Shown one piece after another: positions 52,224-59,085 of a stretch of DNA of 59,085 nucleotides. Position numbers and translations under genes: made by a program. The DNA lies in assembly GCA_947176605.1 (NCBI GenBank), contig CAMWRH010000010.1, forward strand, positions 1 through 59,085, read 5' to 3'. The notes beneath the pieces were generated by a model, which saw nothing but the letters and a program-made list of their open reading frames with translations, made no database searches and was not told the origin of the DNA. The stretch is from an uncultured Porphyromonadaceae bacterium. GTDB lineage: Bacteria; Bacteroidota; Bacteroidia; Bacteroidales; Muribaculaceae. Position 1 is the stretch's first letter. Each line of letters starts with the position of its first letter.

Positions 52224-52604
52224 ATGAGCAAGATACTTGAGAATCTCCGCTATGCGGATTCGCACGAGTGGGTAAGCCTCGAAGACGGCATCGCAACAGT
52301 AGGCATCACCGATTACGCGCAGCACGCGCTCGGCAACATCGTGTATGTGGATATGCCCGAGGTCGGCGATGAGGTGACAGCCGGCGAGGAGTTTGGCGCA
52401 GTGGAGTCGGTAAAGGCTGCCAGCGACCTTATTTCTCCCGTGAGCGGCGAGGTGCTGGAAATCAACGAAGAGCTTGAGGACAGCCCCGAGCTTCTGAACG
52501 AAGATGCCTTTGCCAACTGGATCATGAAGGTCAAGGTGAGCGATGCTTCCGAAATCGACAATCTGCTTGATGCAGCCGCCTACTCCAAAATCTGCGAAGA
52601 GTAA
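52224..52604 (+). CDS. gcvH: glycine cleavage system H protein
   Basis: The H-protein carries the lipoyl arm between P, T and L proteins. The 126-residue protein has the lipoylation site K64 in ESVKAASDL, and the DSHEWVSLEDGIATVGITDYAQHALGNIVYVD start. It lies 22 bases after gcvT. Lipoyl synthesis genes are not in the window. Confidence 0.98.
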   Translation: MSKILENLRYADSHEWVSLEDGIATVGITDYAQHALGNIVYVDMPEVGDEVTAGEEFGAVESVKAASDLISPVSGEVLEINEELEDSPELLNEDAFANWIMKVKVSDASEIDNLLDAAAYSKICEE

Positions 52605-52627
52605 GCACAGTATGGAAAAATGACTGA

Positions 52628-52675
52628 CGCCAATATCCTGCCGGAATCATCAAGATTACGGCAGGTGTATTGGCG
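52628..52675 (+). other. long hairpin between gcvH and gcvPA
   Basis: 52628-52643 and 52659-52675 pair over eight and seven base pairs with a small internal loop, around a 15-base loop. The gap is 114 bases, much longer than the other gaps in the operon. The stem may hold back transcription into gcvPA or protect gcvT-gcvH mRNA. Confidence 0.55.
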
Positions 52676-52718
52676 CCTGTCGCATAATCAGGAATCCTAT
52701 TTGAAGCGATAGATATAA

Positions 52719-54041
52719 ATGAGCAATAAATTCATGCCCCATACCGATTCGGATATCCGCCGGATGCTTGATAAGATCGGTGTGGATACGATTGACGACC
52801 TGTATGCCGATGTGCCGCAGGAAGTAATCTTCCGAGAGGATTATGATATTCCGTCGGCTATGTCGGAAATAGAGCTGCGCAAGCACTTTGAGGCTCTTGG
52901 GGAAAAGAACCGCAGGCTGACCGTATTCGGCGGATGCGGCGTATACGACCATTACAGCCCGTCGGCAGTGGCGCATCTTCTGGGGCGCAGCGAGTTCTAT
53001 ACGGCGTATACTCCTTACCAGCCGGAGATATCCCAGGGTACACTCACCTACATCTTCGAGTATCAGAGCATAATCAGCGAACTTACCGGCATGGAGGCCA
53101 CGAATGCATCCATGTATGACGGCGCTACGGCGGCGGCAGAGGCGATGTTCATGATGGTGGCTTCGGCCAAGAAGAAGAACCGTGTAGTACTTTCCGCTAC
53201 ACTTCTTGACCAGGTGATACGCGTGGTGCGTACGTATGGCAAGTTCCATGGTGTGGAAGTGACGGTTGTGCCGGAGAAGGACGGTGTGTCGGATTTCGAG
53301 GCCATCATGGCCGAGGTAGAGAAGGGAGATGTGGCAGGTGTGATAGTGCCTGTTCCCAACAAGTACGGTATAATAGAAGATTATACCGGGTGGGCCGAAG
53401 CGATACATGGTGCCAAGGGGTATATGGCGATGTATGCCGATCCATCGGCACTGGCAGTGCTCCGCACTCCTGCCGAATGGGGTGCCGACGTGGCATGTGG
53501 AGATGGTCAGACGCTGGGTATGCCGATGTCGTTCGGCGGCCCGTATCTGGGCTTTATCTCTTGCGGCAAGGGAATGCTGCGCAAGATGCCGGGACGAGTG
53601 GTAGGTGCCACTAAGGATGCCGACGGTAAGCGTGCCTTCGTGCTTACGCTTCAGGCCCGTGAGCAGCATATACGTCGCGAGAAGGCTACGAGCAATATAT
53701 GCTCCAACCAGTCGCTGATGGCACTTTATGCCACCATATATGTGTCGCTTATGGGGAAATCAGGGATGGTAGAGGTCAATCGCCTGAGCTGTGACGGCGC
53801 CCATTACCTTTATGACCGTCTTATCGAGAGTGGAAAATTTGAAGCTGCGTTCCCGGGCAAGCCTTTCCTTAAGGAATTTGTGGTGAAGACGGAGCTGGAT
53901 GTGGAGGCCCTCAATGCCCGTCTGCTGGAGCATGGCATCATGGGAGGTGTGAATCTTGGCGACGGACGTGTGGAATTTGCTGTCACTGAAAAGCGCACGA
54001 AAGAAGAGATTGACCGTCTTGTGGCGTTGCTGACGGCCTGA
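52719..54041 (+). CDS. gcvPA: glycine dehydrogenase (decarboxylating), subunit 1
   Basis: GcvPA is the N-terminal half of the two-subunit P-protein that decarboxylates glycine. The 440-residue protein has FRGAGCYDH-like [36 protein letters not shown] and [15 protein letters not shown]. The PLP lysine is in subunit 2. It is followed by gcvPB after 34 bases. The split form is usual for this phylum and Firmicutes. Confidence 0.97.
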   Translation: MSNKFMPHTDSDIRRMLDKIGVDTIDDLYADVPQEVIFREDYDIPSAMSEIELRKHFEALGEKNRRLTVFGGCGVYDHYSPSAVAHLLGRSEFYTAYTPYQPEISQGTLTYIFEYQSIISELTGMEATNASMYDGATAAAEAMFMMVASAKKKNRVVLSATLLDQVIRVVRTYGKFHGVEVTVVPEKDGVSDFEAIMAEVEKGDVAGVIVPVPNKYGIIEDYTGWAEAIHGAKGYMAMYADPSALAVLRTPAEWGADVACGDGQTLGMPMSFGGPYLGFISCGKGMLRKMPGRVVGATKDADGKRAFVLTLQAREQHIRREKATSNICSNQSLMALYATIYVSLMGKSGMVEVNRLSCDGAHYLYDRLIESGKFEAAFPGKPFLKEFVVKTELDVEALNARLLEHGIMGGVNLGDGRVEFAVTEKRTKEEIDRLVALLTA

Positions 54042-54075
54042 TTTGCTATCAACCCCGATAAAATGGAATCATAAG

Positions 54076-55548
54076 ATGAAATACTACGATAAATTGATAT
54101 TCGAGCTTTCGCGTCCCGGCAGAAAGGGTTATGAACTTCCTGCCGATGAGTATGGAAAGGATGCGATGTCGGCAATACCGTCAGAACTGATGCGCGGCAC
54201 CGAGGCTGAGCTGCCGGAAGTAAGTGAGCTTGATGTGGTGCGGCATTACACTAATCTGTCGATGAAGAATTTCGGTGTCGACACAGGGTTCTATCCCCTG
54301 GGCTCGTGCACGATGAAGTATAATCCGAAGATCAACGAGGAGATTGCGGCAATGCCGCAGTTCACTCAGCTTCATCCTCTTCAGGATGAGAAGGGTGTGC
54401 AGGGAGCGCTTGAGCTTTATTATAATCTGCAGCAGGCATTGGCCAATATCGCAGGCCTATATGAATTTACGCTCAATCCGTATGCCGGCGCGCATGGAGA
54501 GCTGACGGGCCTGATGGTGATGAGGCAGTATCATCTGTCACGCGGCGATGAAAAGCGCACTAAGGTGATTGTGCCCAATTCGGCACACGGTACGAATCCG
54601 GCGTCAGCCATGGTGGCCGGTCTGGAAGTGGTAGAGGTGAAGTCTAAACCCAACGGGTCGATAGATGTGGAGGATCTCAAGCCTCTGCTTGACGACACAG
54701 TGGCCGGTATCATGATGACCAATCCCAATACGCTCGGCATGTTTGAGACCGAGATAATGGAGATTGCCGCCCTTGTGCATGAGGCAGGGGGACTGCTTTA
54801 TTATGACGGTGCCAATCTTAACCCGCTGCTCGGCAAGGTGCGTCCGGGCGATATGGGCTTTGACATCATGCATATCAATCTGCATAAGACATTCTCGACA
54901 CCTCACGGAGGTGGCGGCCCCGGCTCGGGTCCTGTAGGGGTGGTGGAGCATCTGGCTAAGTTCCTGCCTAACCCGCGTGTGCGTAAGAATGCAGACGGCA
55001 GCTTCTCTATCGAGAGTGACGGAGAGAGCCTGGGCTCGGTATCCTCGTTCCTCGGTAATTTCGGAGTGATGATGAAAGCGTATGCCTATATTCTGACCCT
55101 TGGCCGTGAGAATCTGAAGAATGTAGGTCCGCTGGCTACGCTTAATGCAAATTACATCAAAGAGTCGCTTAAGGATGATTATCTGCTTCCGATAGATGGG
55201 GTATGCAAGCATGAATTCGTGTTTGATGGCCTTAAGGATAAGTCGACCGGTGTGACTACGCTGAATGTGGCGAAGCGTCTGCTTGATTACGGTTTTCATG
55301 CCCCGACGATCTATTTCCCGCTCCTGTTTCATGAGAGCATGATGATAGAGCCTACGGAGACTGAAAGTGTGGAGACTCTTGATGAGTTTATAGATGTAAT
55401 GCATAAAGTGGCAGCAGAGGCACGCGAGACACCGGAAGATGTGAAGAATGCTCCGCTTACCACCATAGTGCGCAAGCTTGACGAGACCACGGCAGCGAAA
55501 AATCCGGTGCTTACTTACCGTCAGCTGAAATCTGCCGCCGAGAAATAA
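54076..55548 (+). CDS. gcvPB: glycine dehydrogenase (decarboxylating), subunit 2
   Basis: GcvPB holds the PLP cofactor of the P-protein. From the ATG at 54076 the protein has 490 residues. K271 in [18 protein letters not shown] is the Schiff-base lysine; [11 protein letters not shown] and NPNTLG are present. The upstream extension to 54043 has no family support. It ends 4 bases before lpdA, suggesting coupled translation. Confidence 0.97.
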   Translation: MKYYDKLIFELSRPGRKGYELPADEYGKDAMSAIPSELMRGTEAELPEVSELDVVRHYTNLSMKNFGVDTGFYPLGSCTMKYNPKINEEIAAMPQFTQLHPLQDEKGVQGALELYYNLQQALANIAGLYEFTLNPYAGAHGELTGLMVMRQYHLSRGDEKRTKVIVPNSAHGTNPASAMVAGLEVVEVKSKPNGSIDVEDLKPLLDDTVAGIMMTNPNTLGMFETEIMEIAALVHEAGGLLYYDGANLNPLLGKVRPGDMGFDIMHINLHKTFSTPHGGGGPGSGPVGVVEHLAKFLPNPRVRKNADGSFSIESDGESLGSVSSFLGNFGVMMKAYAYILTLGRENLKNVGPLATLNANYIKESLKDDYLLPIDGVCKHEFVFDGLKDKSTGVTTLNVAKRLLDYGFHAPTIYFPLLFHESMMIEPTETESVETLDEFIDVMHKVAAEARETPEDVKNAPLTTIVRKLDETTAAKNPVLTYRQLKSAAEK

Positions 55549-55552
55549 GGTT

Positions 55553-56911
55553 ATGAACAGATCTGATATTATCATAATCGGTGCCGGCCCGGGTGGTTAT
55601 GAGACAGCGCTTGCTGCGGCAAAGGAGGGTAAAAGCGTGACCCTCTTCAATGGAGGACGCCTGGGAGGTACATGCCTCAACGAAGGATGTATTCCGACCA
55701 AATGCCTGTGCCGGAATGCGGAGGTGATATCGACACTGCGCGATGCCGAGACGTTCGGAATCGATGATTTTTCCTTCTCGCTGGATTACCGTCAGGTAGT
55801 GGCGAGAAAAGACAGTGTCGTCGGACAGCTCCGCGAAGGCATCGCAGCGCTGCTTAAGGGAGCCAAGGTAAATGTGGTAGAGGCAATGGCGGCATTTAAG
55901 GATTCGCATACGGTTGTGGCCGATGGTGAGGAGTATATGGCCGACCATATAATAATCGCCACCGGCTCGGATTCCCGTTCGCTTCCGATTGAAGGAAGCG
56001 GGCTGGAGTGTGTGAAGGATAGTGCCGATATGCTGTCGATAGAGTATATCCCGGAGTCGCTTACCATAATCGGGGGTGGCGTGATCGGACTGGAGTTTGC
56101 AAGCATATTTGCCTCTTTCGGGTCGAGGGTGACTGTGATAGAGTATATGAAGCAGATTCTGCCTCCGTTTGATTCTGATGTGGCCAAGCGCCTTAAGCAG
56201 TCGCTTTCGAAGCGGGGGATAAAGATCGTCACTTCTGCGGCGGCCAAGAAGATCGAGCAGATGGATGATGGCGCTGTGGCAGTGACCTATGAATGCAAGG
56301 GGAAGGAGGAGACGGTAGTCTCATCGGATGTGCTGATGGCAGTCGGCCGCTCCCCGCGAGTGTCCGGCCTTAATCTTGAGGCAGCCGGTGTGGAATATTC
56401 CGCAAAGGGGATTCCTGTGGATGACGGGATGCGCACGAATGTGGAGCATATCTATGCCATAGGCGACGTCAATGCCCGGATGATGCTGGCCCATGTGGCA
56501 ACCTTCCAGGGATACAGAGCACTGAATACGATTGCAGGCCGGGAGGATGGAATCCGGTTTGACGTGGTGCCTTCTGCGGTATTTACGGTGCCTGAGTGCG
56601 GCATGGTAGGTCTGACAGAAGAGCAGTGTAAGGCTTCGGGAATTGAAATCAGTGTAGGCCAGAGTTTCTTCCGTGCCAATGGCAAGGCTTTGACGATGGC
56701 TGAGTCTGAAGGTTTGTGTAAGCTTATCTTCAGCAAGGCCGACGGGATGCTGATAGGTGCCCATATCATGGGCGTGGAAGCTGCCGATCTTGCGCAGCAG
56801 TGTGCCGACATGATCAATTGCGGCGTGACCCGTCAGGCAATGGAGCAGATAATATTCTCTCATCCTTCAGTGAGTGAAGTGATAATGGGGGCGCTTCATG
56901 CAGTGAAATGA
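55553..56911 (+). CDS. lpdA: dihydrolipoyl dehydrogenase
   Basis: This is the L-protein that reoxidises the lipoyl arm with NAD. The 452-residue protein has FAD motif GAGPGG (10-15), the redox cysteines C41 and C46 in GGTCLNEGCIPTK, the NAD-binding GGGVIGLEFASIFASFG and the C-terminal H-x-x-x-x-E pair in FSHPSVSEVIMGAL. It starts 4 bases after gcvPB, so it probably serves glycine cleavage first; it could also serve 2-oxoacid dehydrogenases. Confidence 0.97.
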   Translation: MNRSDIIIIGAGPGGYETALAAAKEGKSVTLFNGGRLGGTCLNEGCIPTKCLCRNAEVISTLRDAETFGIDDFSFSLDYRQVVARKDSVVGQLREGIAALLKGAKVNVVEAMAAFKDSHTVVADGEEYMADHIIIATGSDSRSLPIEGSGLECVKDSADMLSIEYIPESLTIIGGGVIGLEFASIFASFGSRVTVIEYMKQILPPFDSDVAKRLKQSLSKRGIKIVTSAAAKKIEQMDDGAVAVTYECKGKEETVVSSDVLMAVGRSPRVSGLNLEAAGVEYSAKGIPVDDGMRTNVEHIYAIGDVNARMMLAHVATFQGYRALNTIAGREDGIRFDVVPSAVFTVPECGMVGLTEEQCKASGIEISVGQSFFRANGKALTMAESEGLCKLIFSKADGMLIGAHIMGVEAADLAQQCADMINCGVTRQAMEQIIFSHPSVSEVIMGALHAVK

Positions 56912-56954
56912 AAATGATGCGTTGCCCTTTCAGACAGAGGGCAGTATAAAGCAG

Positions 56955-56995
56955 TTGCCGCTTCATCCTTTTGAATGGATGGAGCGGCAATTTTT
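56955..56995 (+). terminator. intrinsic terminator after lpdA
   Basis: A 14-bp stem (56955-56968 with 56977-56990, one G-U pair) has an 8-base loop and is followed by five T. It is 43 bases after the stop. Confidence 0.9.
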
Positions 56996-57039
56996 AGGAT
57001 AGGCGCGTATCTGTGTGAGGGGGAGTAATCCGGATATGA

Positions 57040-57681
57040 TCAGTGCAGAAAAGGATTGGTAGCCGCCTCATGGCCGATCGTTGTGGCCGGTCCATGGCCG
57101 GGATATACGACGGTATCGGGGGGGAGTGTCAGAAGTCTGGTGGTGATGCTGTCGATAAGCTGGCTTCCGTTGCCACCGGGGAGGTCGGTGCGTCCCACAC
57201 TACCTGCAAACAGGGCATCGCCTGAGATAAGGAACCCGTCAGCTTTGTCGTACAATGCGATGCTGCCTTTGGAGTGGCCGGGGACGTGTATGACCTCGAG
57301 GGTGCCGTGTCCGATCTTAATGGAATCTCCATTATGCAGAGGCCTATCGATTACGACGGCTTCCGTATCGATAGGAATGCCAAACATTGCGGCCTGCTCC
57401 ATCATTCTTGAGCCAAGCGGCAGATCGGCCTCATGCGCTTCGACGGGAGCCGGGAAGTGGGATTTGAGCCAGGAATTGCCTATGGCATGATCAATATGCA
57501 GATGGGTATTGATGATATGGGTAAGTGTAAGGCCATTGTCGGTAATGAAATGCTCTATGGCTTTGCGTTCAGGCTCAGATGACATCCCGGGGTCGATAAT
57601 GGCACATTCGCGTGTCGCGGGGTCGAACACGGCGTAAGTATTGATTCCGAAGAGAGAGAATTCAAAACGTGCAATTTTCAT
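57040..57681 (-). CDS. metallo-beta-lactamase-fold hydrolase (glyoxalase II-like)
   Basis: The 213-residue protein has the zinc site H60-x-H62-x-D64-H65 (THLHIDHAIG), a further histidine in VPGHSKGSI, D in ISGDALFAGSVGRTD and the last H in PGHGPATTIGHE. This resembles glyoxalase II-like thioesterases, without the C-terminal glyoxalase II domain. The natural substrate is not clear. It starts 183 bases after rsmG ends on the same strand. Confidence 0.92.
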   Translation of the reverse strand: MKIARFEFSLFGINTYAVFDPATRECAIIDPGMSSEPERKAIEHFITDNGLTLTHIINTHLHIDHAIGNSWLKSHFPAPVEAHEADLPLGSRMMEQAAMFGIPIDTEAVVIDRPLHNGDSIKIGHGTLEVIHVPGHSKGSIALYDKADGFLISGDALFAGSVGRTDLPGGNGSQLIDSITTRLLTLPPDTVVYPGHGPATTIGHEAATNPFLH

Positions 57682-57826
57682 GGTGATTTAATTGAGTCAT
57701 TCAAAACATGCAGGAGCGTCGGGTGCGGATTGCGTCGGGAGAGGAGGCGTGGATATGCGCAGACGACGTGTCTCACATTGTATATGTATAACATAGGAGG
57801 TGCGGAATTGTAGGAGGCGAAGTGCT

Positions 57827-57866
57827 GATTCCGTCACTTCTTATGCTGTCGTAAAGCGACGGAATC
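57827..57866 (-). terminator. inverted repeat at the rsmG stop
   Basis: GATTCCGTC (57827-57835) and GACGGAATC (57858-57866) form a 9-bp stem that overlaps the rsmG stop codon. No T-run follows in the minus direction. This is weak evidence for a terminator; the 183-base gap shows nothing else clear. Confidence 0.35.
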
Positions 57867-58488
57867 ATACCAAAGGAGTGAATACAATCTTTTTCGTGTC
57901 GAAGAATGCTTGCGGGAAGTAATTTGAGATATTGATTGATTCGCTTCCGGGGAGGGATGAGAGCTCGTTGTCTAGGTCGCCTCCTTTCAGGGTAATAAGG
58001 CCGTTGGGGATTGCATTGCGGCACGTGCGGTCGATATTCTTGCGGATCAGTCTGACGAGGTCAGGTTGAGGCATCACGGCCCGGCTTACCACAAAATCAT
58101 ACTTGTCGCGGCATTCCCCGATATCGCCATGCTGAAAGCTGACGTTGCTGAGCCCCAGGCGCTGGGCTACATCGGCAGCGACTTTCAGTTTTTTGCCGAT
58201 CCGGTCGATAAGATGAAAGTGCACGTCGGGGAAAAGTACCGCCAAAGGTATGCCTGGGAATCCTCCACCGGTGCCGATGTCGAGTATGCGGGAATCGGCA
58301 GAGAATGTAATAAACTTGGCAATCGCAAGTGAATGCAGGATATGGTTAATCTCAAGATTGCCGATGTCCTTGCGTGAAATGACGTTGATTTTATCATTCC
58401 ATTCGGGATAGAGCGTAAGCATGAGTTCGAACTGGGCTGTTTGTCGCTCGCTAAGATTCGGGAATGCTTTTGAAATATGCTGAATCAT
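57865..58488 (-). CDS. rsmG: 16S rRNA (guanine(527)-N(7))-methyltransferase
   Basis: RsmG methylates N7 of G527 in 16S rRNA with SAM. From the ATG at 58488 the protein has 207 residues, the family norm. The SAM motif LDIGTGGGFPG (69-79), PLAVLFPDVHFHLIDRIGKK and the VVSRAVMPQPDL segment are present. Longer upstream readings cross the promoter. Loss of this gene gives low-level streptomycin resistance in other species. Confidence 0.96.
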   Translation of the reverse strand: MIQHISKAFPNLSERQTAQFELMLTLYPEWNDKINVISRKDIGNLEINHILHSLAIAKFITFSADSRILDIGTGGGFPGIPLAVLFPDVHFHLIDRIGKKLKVAADVAQRLGLSNVSFQHGDIGECRDKYDFVVSRAVMPQPDLVRLIRKNIDRTCRNAIPNGLITLKGGDLDNELSSLPGSESINISNYFPQAFFDTKKIVFTPLV

Positions 58489-58532
58489 CAGACTGAATTT
58501 TAATGGTTGCTGAGAAATAAAAGGGAGAAAGG

Positions 58533-58564
58533 TGTGTAAAATTACGAAAAAATTTGTATCTTCG
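58533..58564 (+). promoter_or_regulatory. candidate promoter of the DUF3127 gene
   Basis: TGTG at 58533-58536, 20 bases, TATCTTCG at 58557-58564: one mismatch in each box. It overlaps the rsmG promoter on the other strand almost entirely. Confidence 0.5.
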
Positions 58565-58568
58565 CAAA
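58537..58568 (-). promoter_or_regulatory. promoter of rsmG
   Basis: On the minus strand TTTG (58565-58568), a 20-base spacer and TAATTTTA (58537-58544) match the Bacteroidetes consensus with one mismatch. It lies 49 bases before the start codon. Confidence 0.6.
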
Positions 58569-58657
58569 TTGAATGGTTGTCTATTTGCGCCACTATGGTT
58601 GATATTGGACCTATGGACATCATTTGTAATGACATATCAAACAAAAAAGAAATAGAA

Positions 58658-59080
58658 ATGGATATTACAGGTCGTGTGATCCAGGTGTTGCCCGAGCAGA
58701 GTGGCACCTCCCGCGCCGGCAATGCGTGGAAGAAGAATGAGTATGTGATCGAGACGTTTGACGCATACCCGAAAAAGGTGGCTCTGACAGTCTTCGGCAG
58801 TAAGACTGAGAATGTGCATATGGAGGCGGGTAAGGTCTATACAGTAAGTGTGGATATCGAGAGTCGTGAGTATAATGGCAGATGGTATACGAATGTCAAC
58901 TGCTATGCTGCCAGAGAGGCAGAGGATCCTGTGAGCGGCCCGCAGACTCCTGTAGCGGGTCCGGAAGTGCAAGGTGCTCCCAGCCCGTTCCCGCAGACGC
59001 CCGTCAATAAAGATCCGTTTGGAGGAGCAGCTGCAGGAGGCGCATTTGATAATGATCCATCTGACGATCTTCCCTTTTGA
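58658..59080 (+). CDS. DUF3127 OB-fold protein with an SSB-like acidic tail
   Basis: From the ATG at 58658 the protein has 140 residues. The N-terminal domain (1-85: MDITGRVIQVLPEQSG, EYVIETFDAYPKKVALTVFG, VDIESREYNGRWYTNVNCY) is DUF3127, an OB-fold-like family of Bacteroidetes. A G/P/A-rich linker (90-130) and the acidic end SDDLPF follow, very like the C-terminal tip of SSB that recruits repair proteins. DNA binding is thus likely but unproven. The longer reading from 58532 covers the promoter and is rejected. The gene ends 5 bases before the window end. Confidence 0.88.
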   Translation: MDITGRVIQVLPEQSGTSRAGNAWKKNEYVIETFDAYPKKVALTVFGSKTENVHMEAGKVYTVSVDIESREYNGRWYTNVNCYAAREAEDPVSGPQTPVAGPEVQGAPSPFPQTPVNKDPFGGAAAGGAFDNDPSDDLPF

Positions 59081-59085
59081 TCGGA

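Noticed and set aside
52656..53669. Minus-strand open frame of 337 codons
   Set aside because: It is antisense to gcvPA, with a histidine- and arginine-rich composition typical of non-coding frames.
54604..55575. Minus-strand open frame of 323 codons
   Set aside because: It is antisense to gcvPB and has no recognisable motif.
1..59085. Mobile elements, CRISPR arrays or defence islands
   Set aside because: No transposase, integrase, toxin-antitoxin, restriction or spacer-repeat pattern was found. Gene order is typical core Bacteroidales throughout.

Overview
The window is a gene-dense, core-genome stretch of a Bacteroidales chromosome, most likely family Muribaculaceae. The evidence is the gene orders I recognise (glgA-like/DUF4270 beside panC-panD; dnaN-exonuclease-coaBC-DUF4835-recN-rlmB; nusB-yajC-ybbR-coaE-DUF5606; a split glycine decarboxylase), the Bacteroidetes-only families (DUF4270, DUF4835, DUF5606, DUF5723, DUF4925, DUF3127), weak Shine-Dalgarno sequences, and repeated promoters of the Bacteroidetes sigma-factor type (TTTG, 20 bases, TAnnTTTG). 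The family assignment is inference. I see no tRNA, rRNA, CRISPR array, insertion sequence, prophage or attachment site.

Layout. 1-1.5 kb: a DUF4925-type lipoprotein. 1.5-5.9 kb (minus): a glgA-like half protein, DUF4270 lipoprotein, folD and a CapA-like phosphatase, read as one unit. 6.1-9.0 kb (plus): panC, panD, ffh. 9.1-14.6 kb (minus): a DUF5723 barrel with a large lipoprotein, then galE with a sugar nucleotidyltransferase. 14.7-22.1 kb (minus): holB, an S4 RNA-binding protein, a double-META lipoprotein, NDH-2 and an AddB-like nuclease. 22.2-30.7 kb (plus): rplY, pth, a four-module SusE/F-like protein, lepA, nhaA and a TPR/PD40 protein. 30.9-34.8 kb: etfB-etfA-acyl-CoA dehydrogenase. 34.9-36.2 kb: rpsF-rpsR-rplI. 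36.3-43.1 kb: dnaN, a DEDDh exonuclease, coaBC, DUF4835, recN, rlmB. 43.2-47.3 kb: nusB, yajC, ybbR, coaE, DUF5606. 47.4-50.9 kb (minus): an FtsX-type permease and htpG. 50.9-56.9 kb: gcvT-gcvH-gcvPA-gcvPB-lpdA, a complete glycine cleavage system. 57.0-58.5 kb (minus): rsmG and a metallo-beta-lactamase-fold hydrolase. 58.5 kb to the end (plus): a DUF3127 OB-fold protein.

Functionally the window carries two coenzyme A steps at separate loci (panC/panD and coaBC/coaE), one-carbon metabolism (folD plus the glycine cleavage system), translation and protein-targeting genes, replication and repair genes (dnaN, holB, recN, AddB-like, exonuclease), and envelope proteins of unknown role.

No obvious new defence or mobile system is present. 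The most unusual signals are: an internal duplication that makes NusB about 468 residues long; structured untranslated leaders before etfB, panC and rplY; a 17-bp hairpin inside the signal-peptide codons of the TPR/PD40 gene; an orphan glycogen-synthase N-terminal half lacking its usual substrate-binding motif; and an AddB-like nuclease without a neighbouring AddA helicase.
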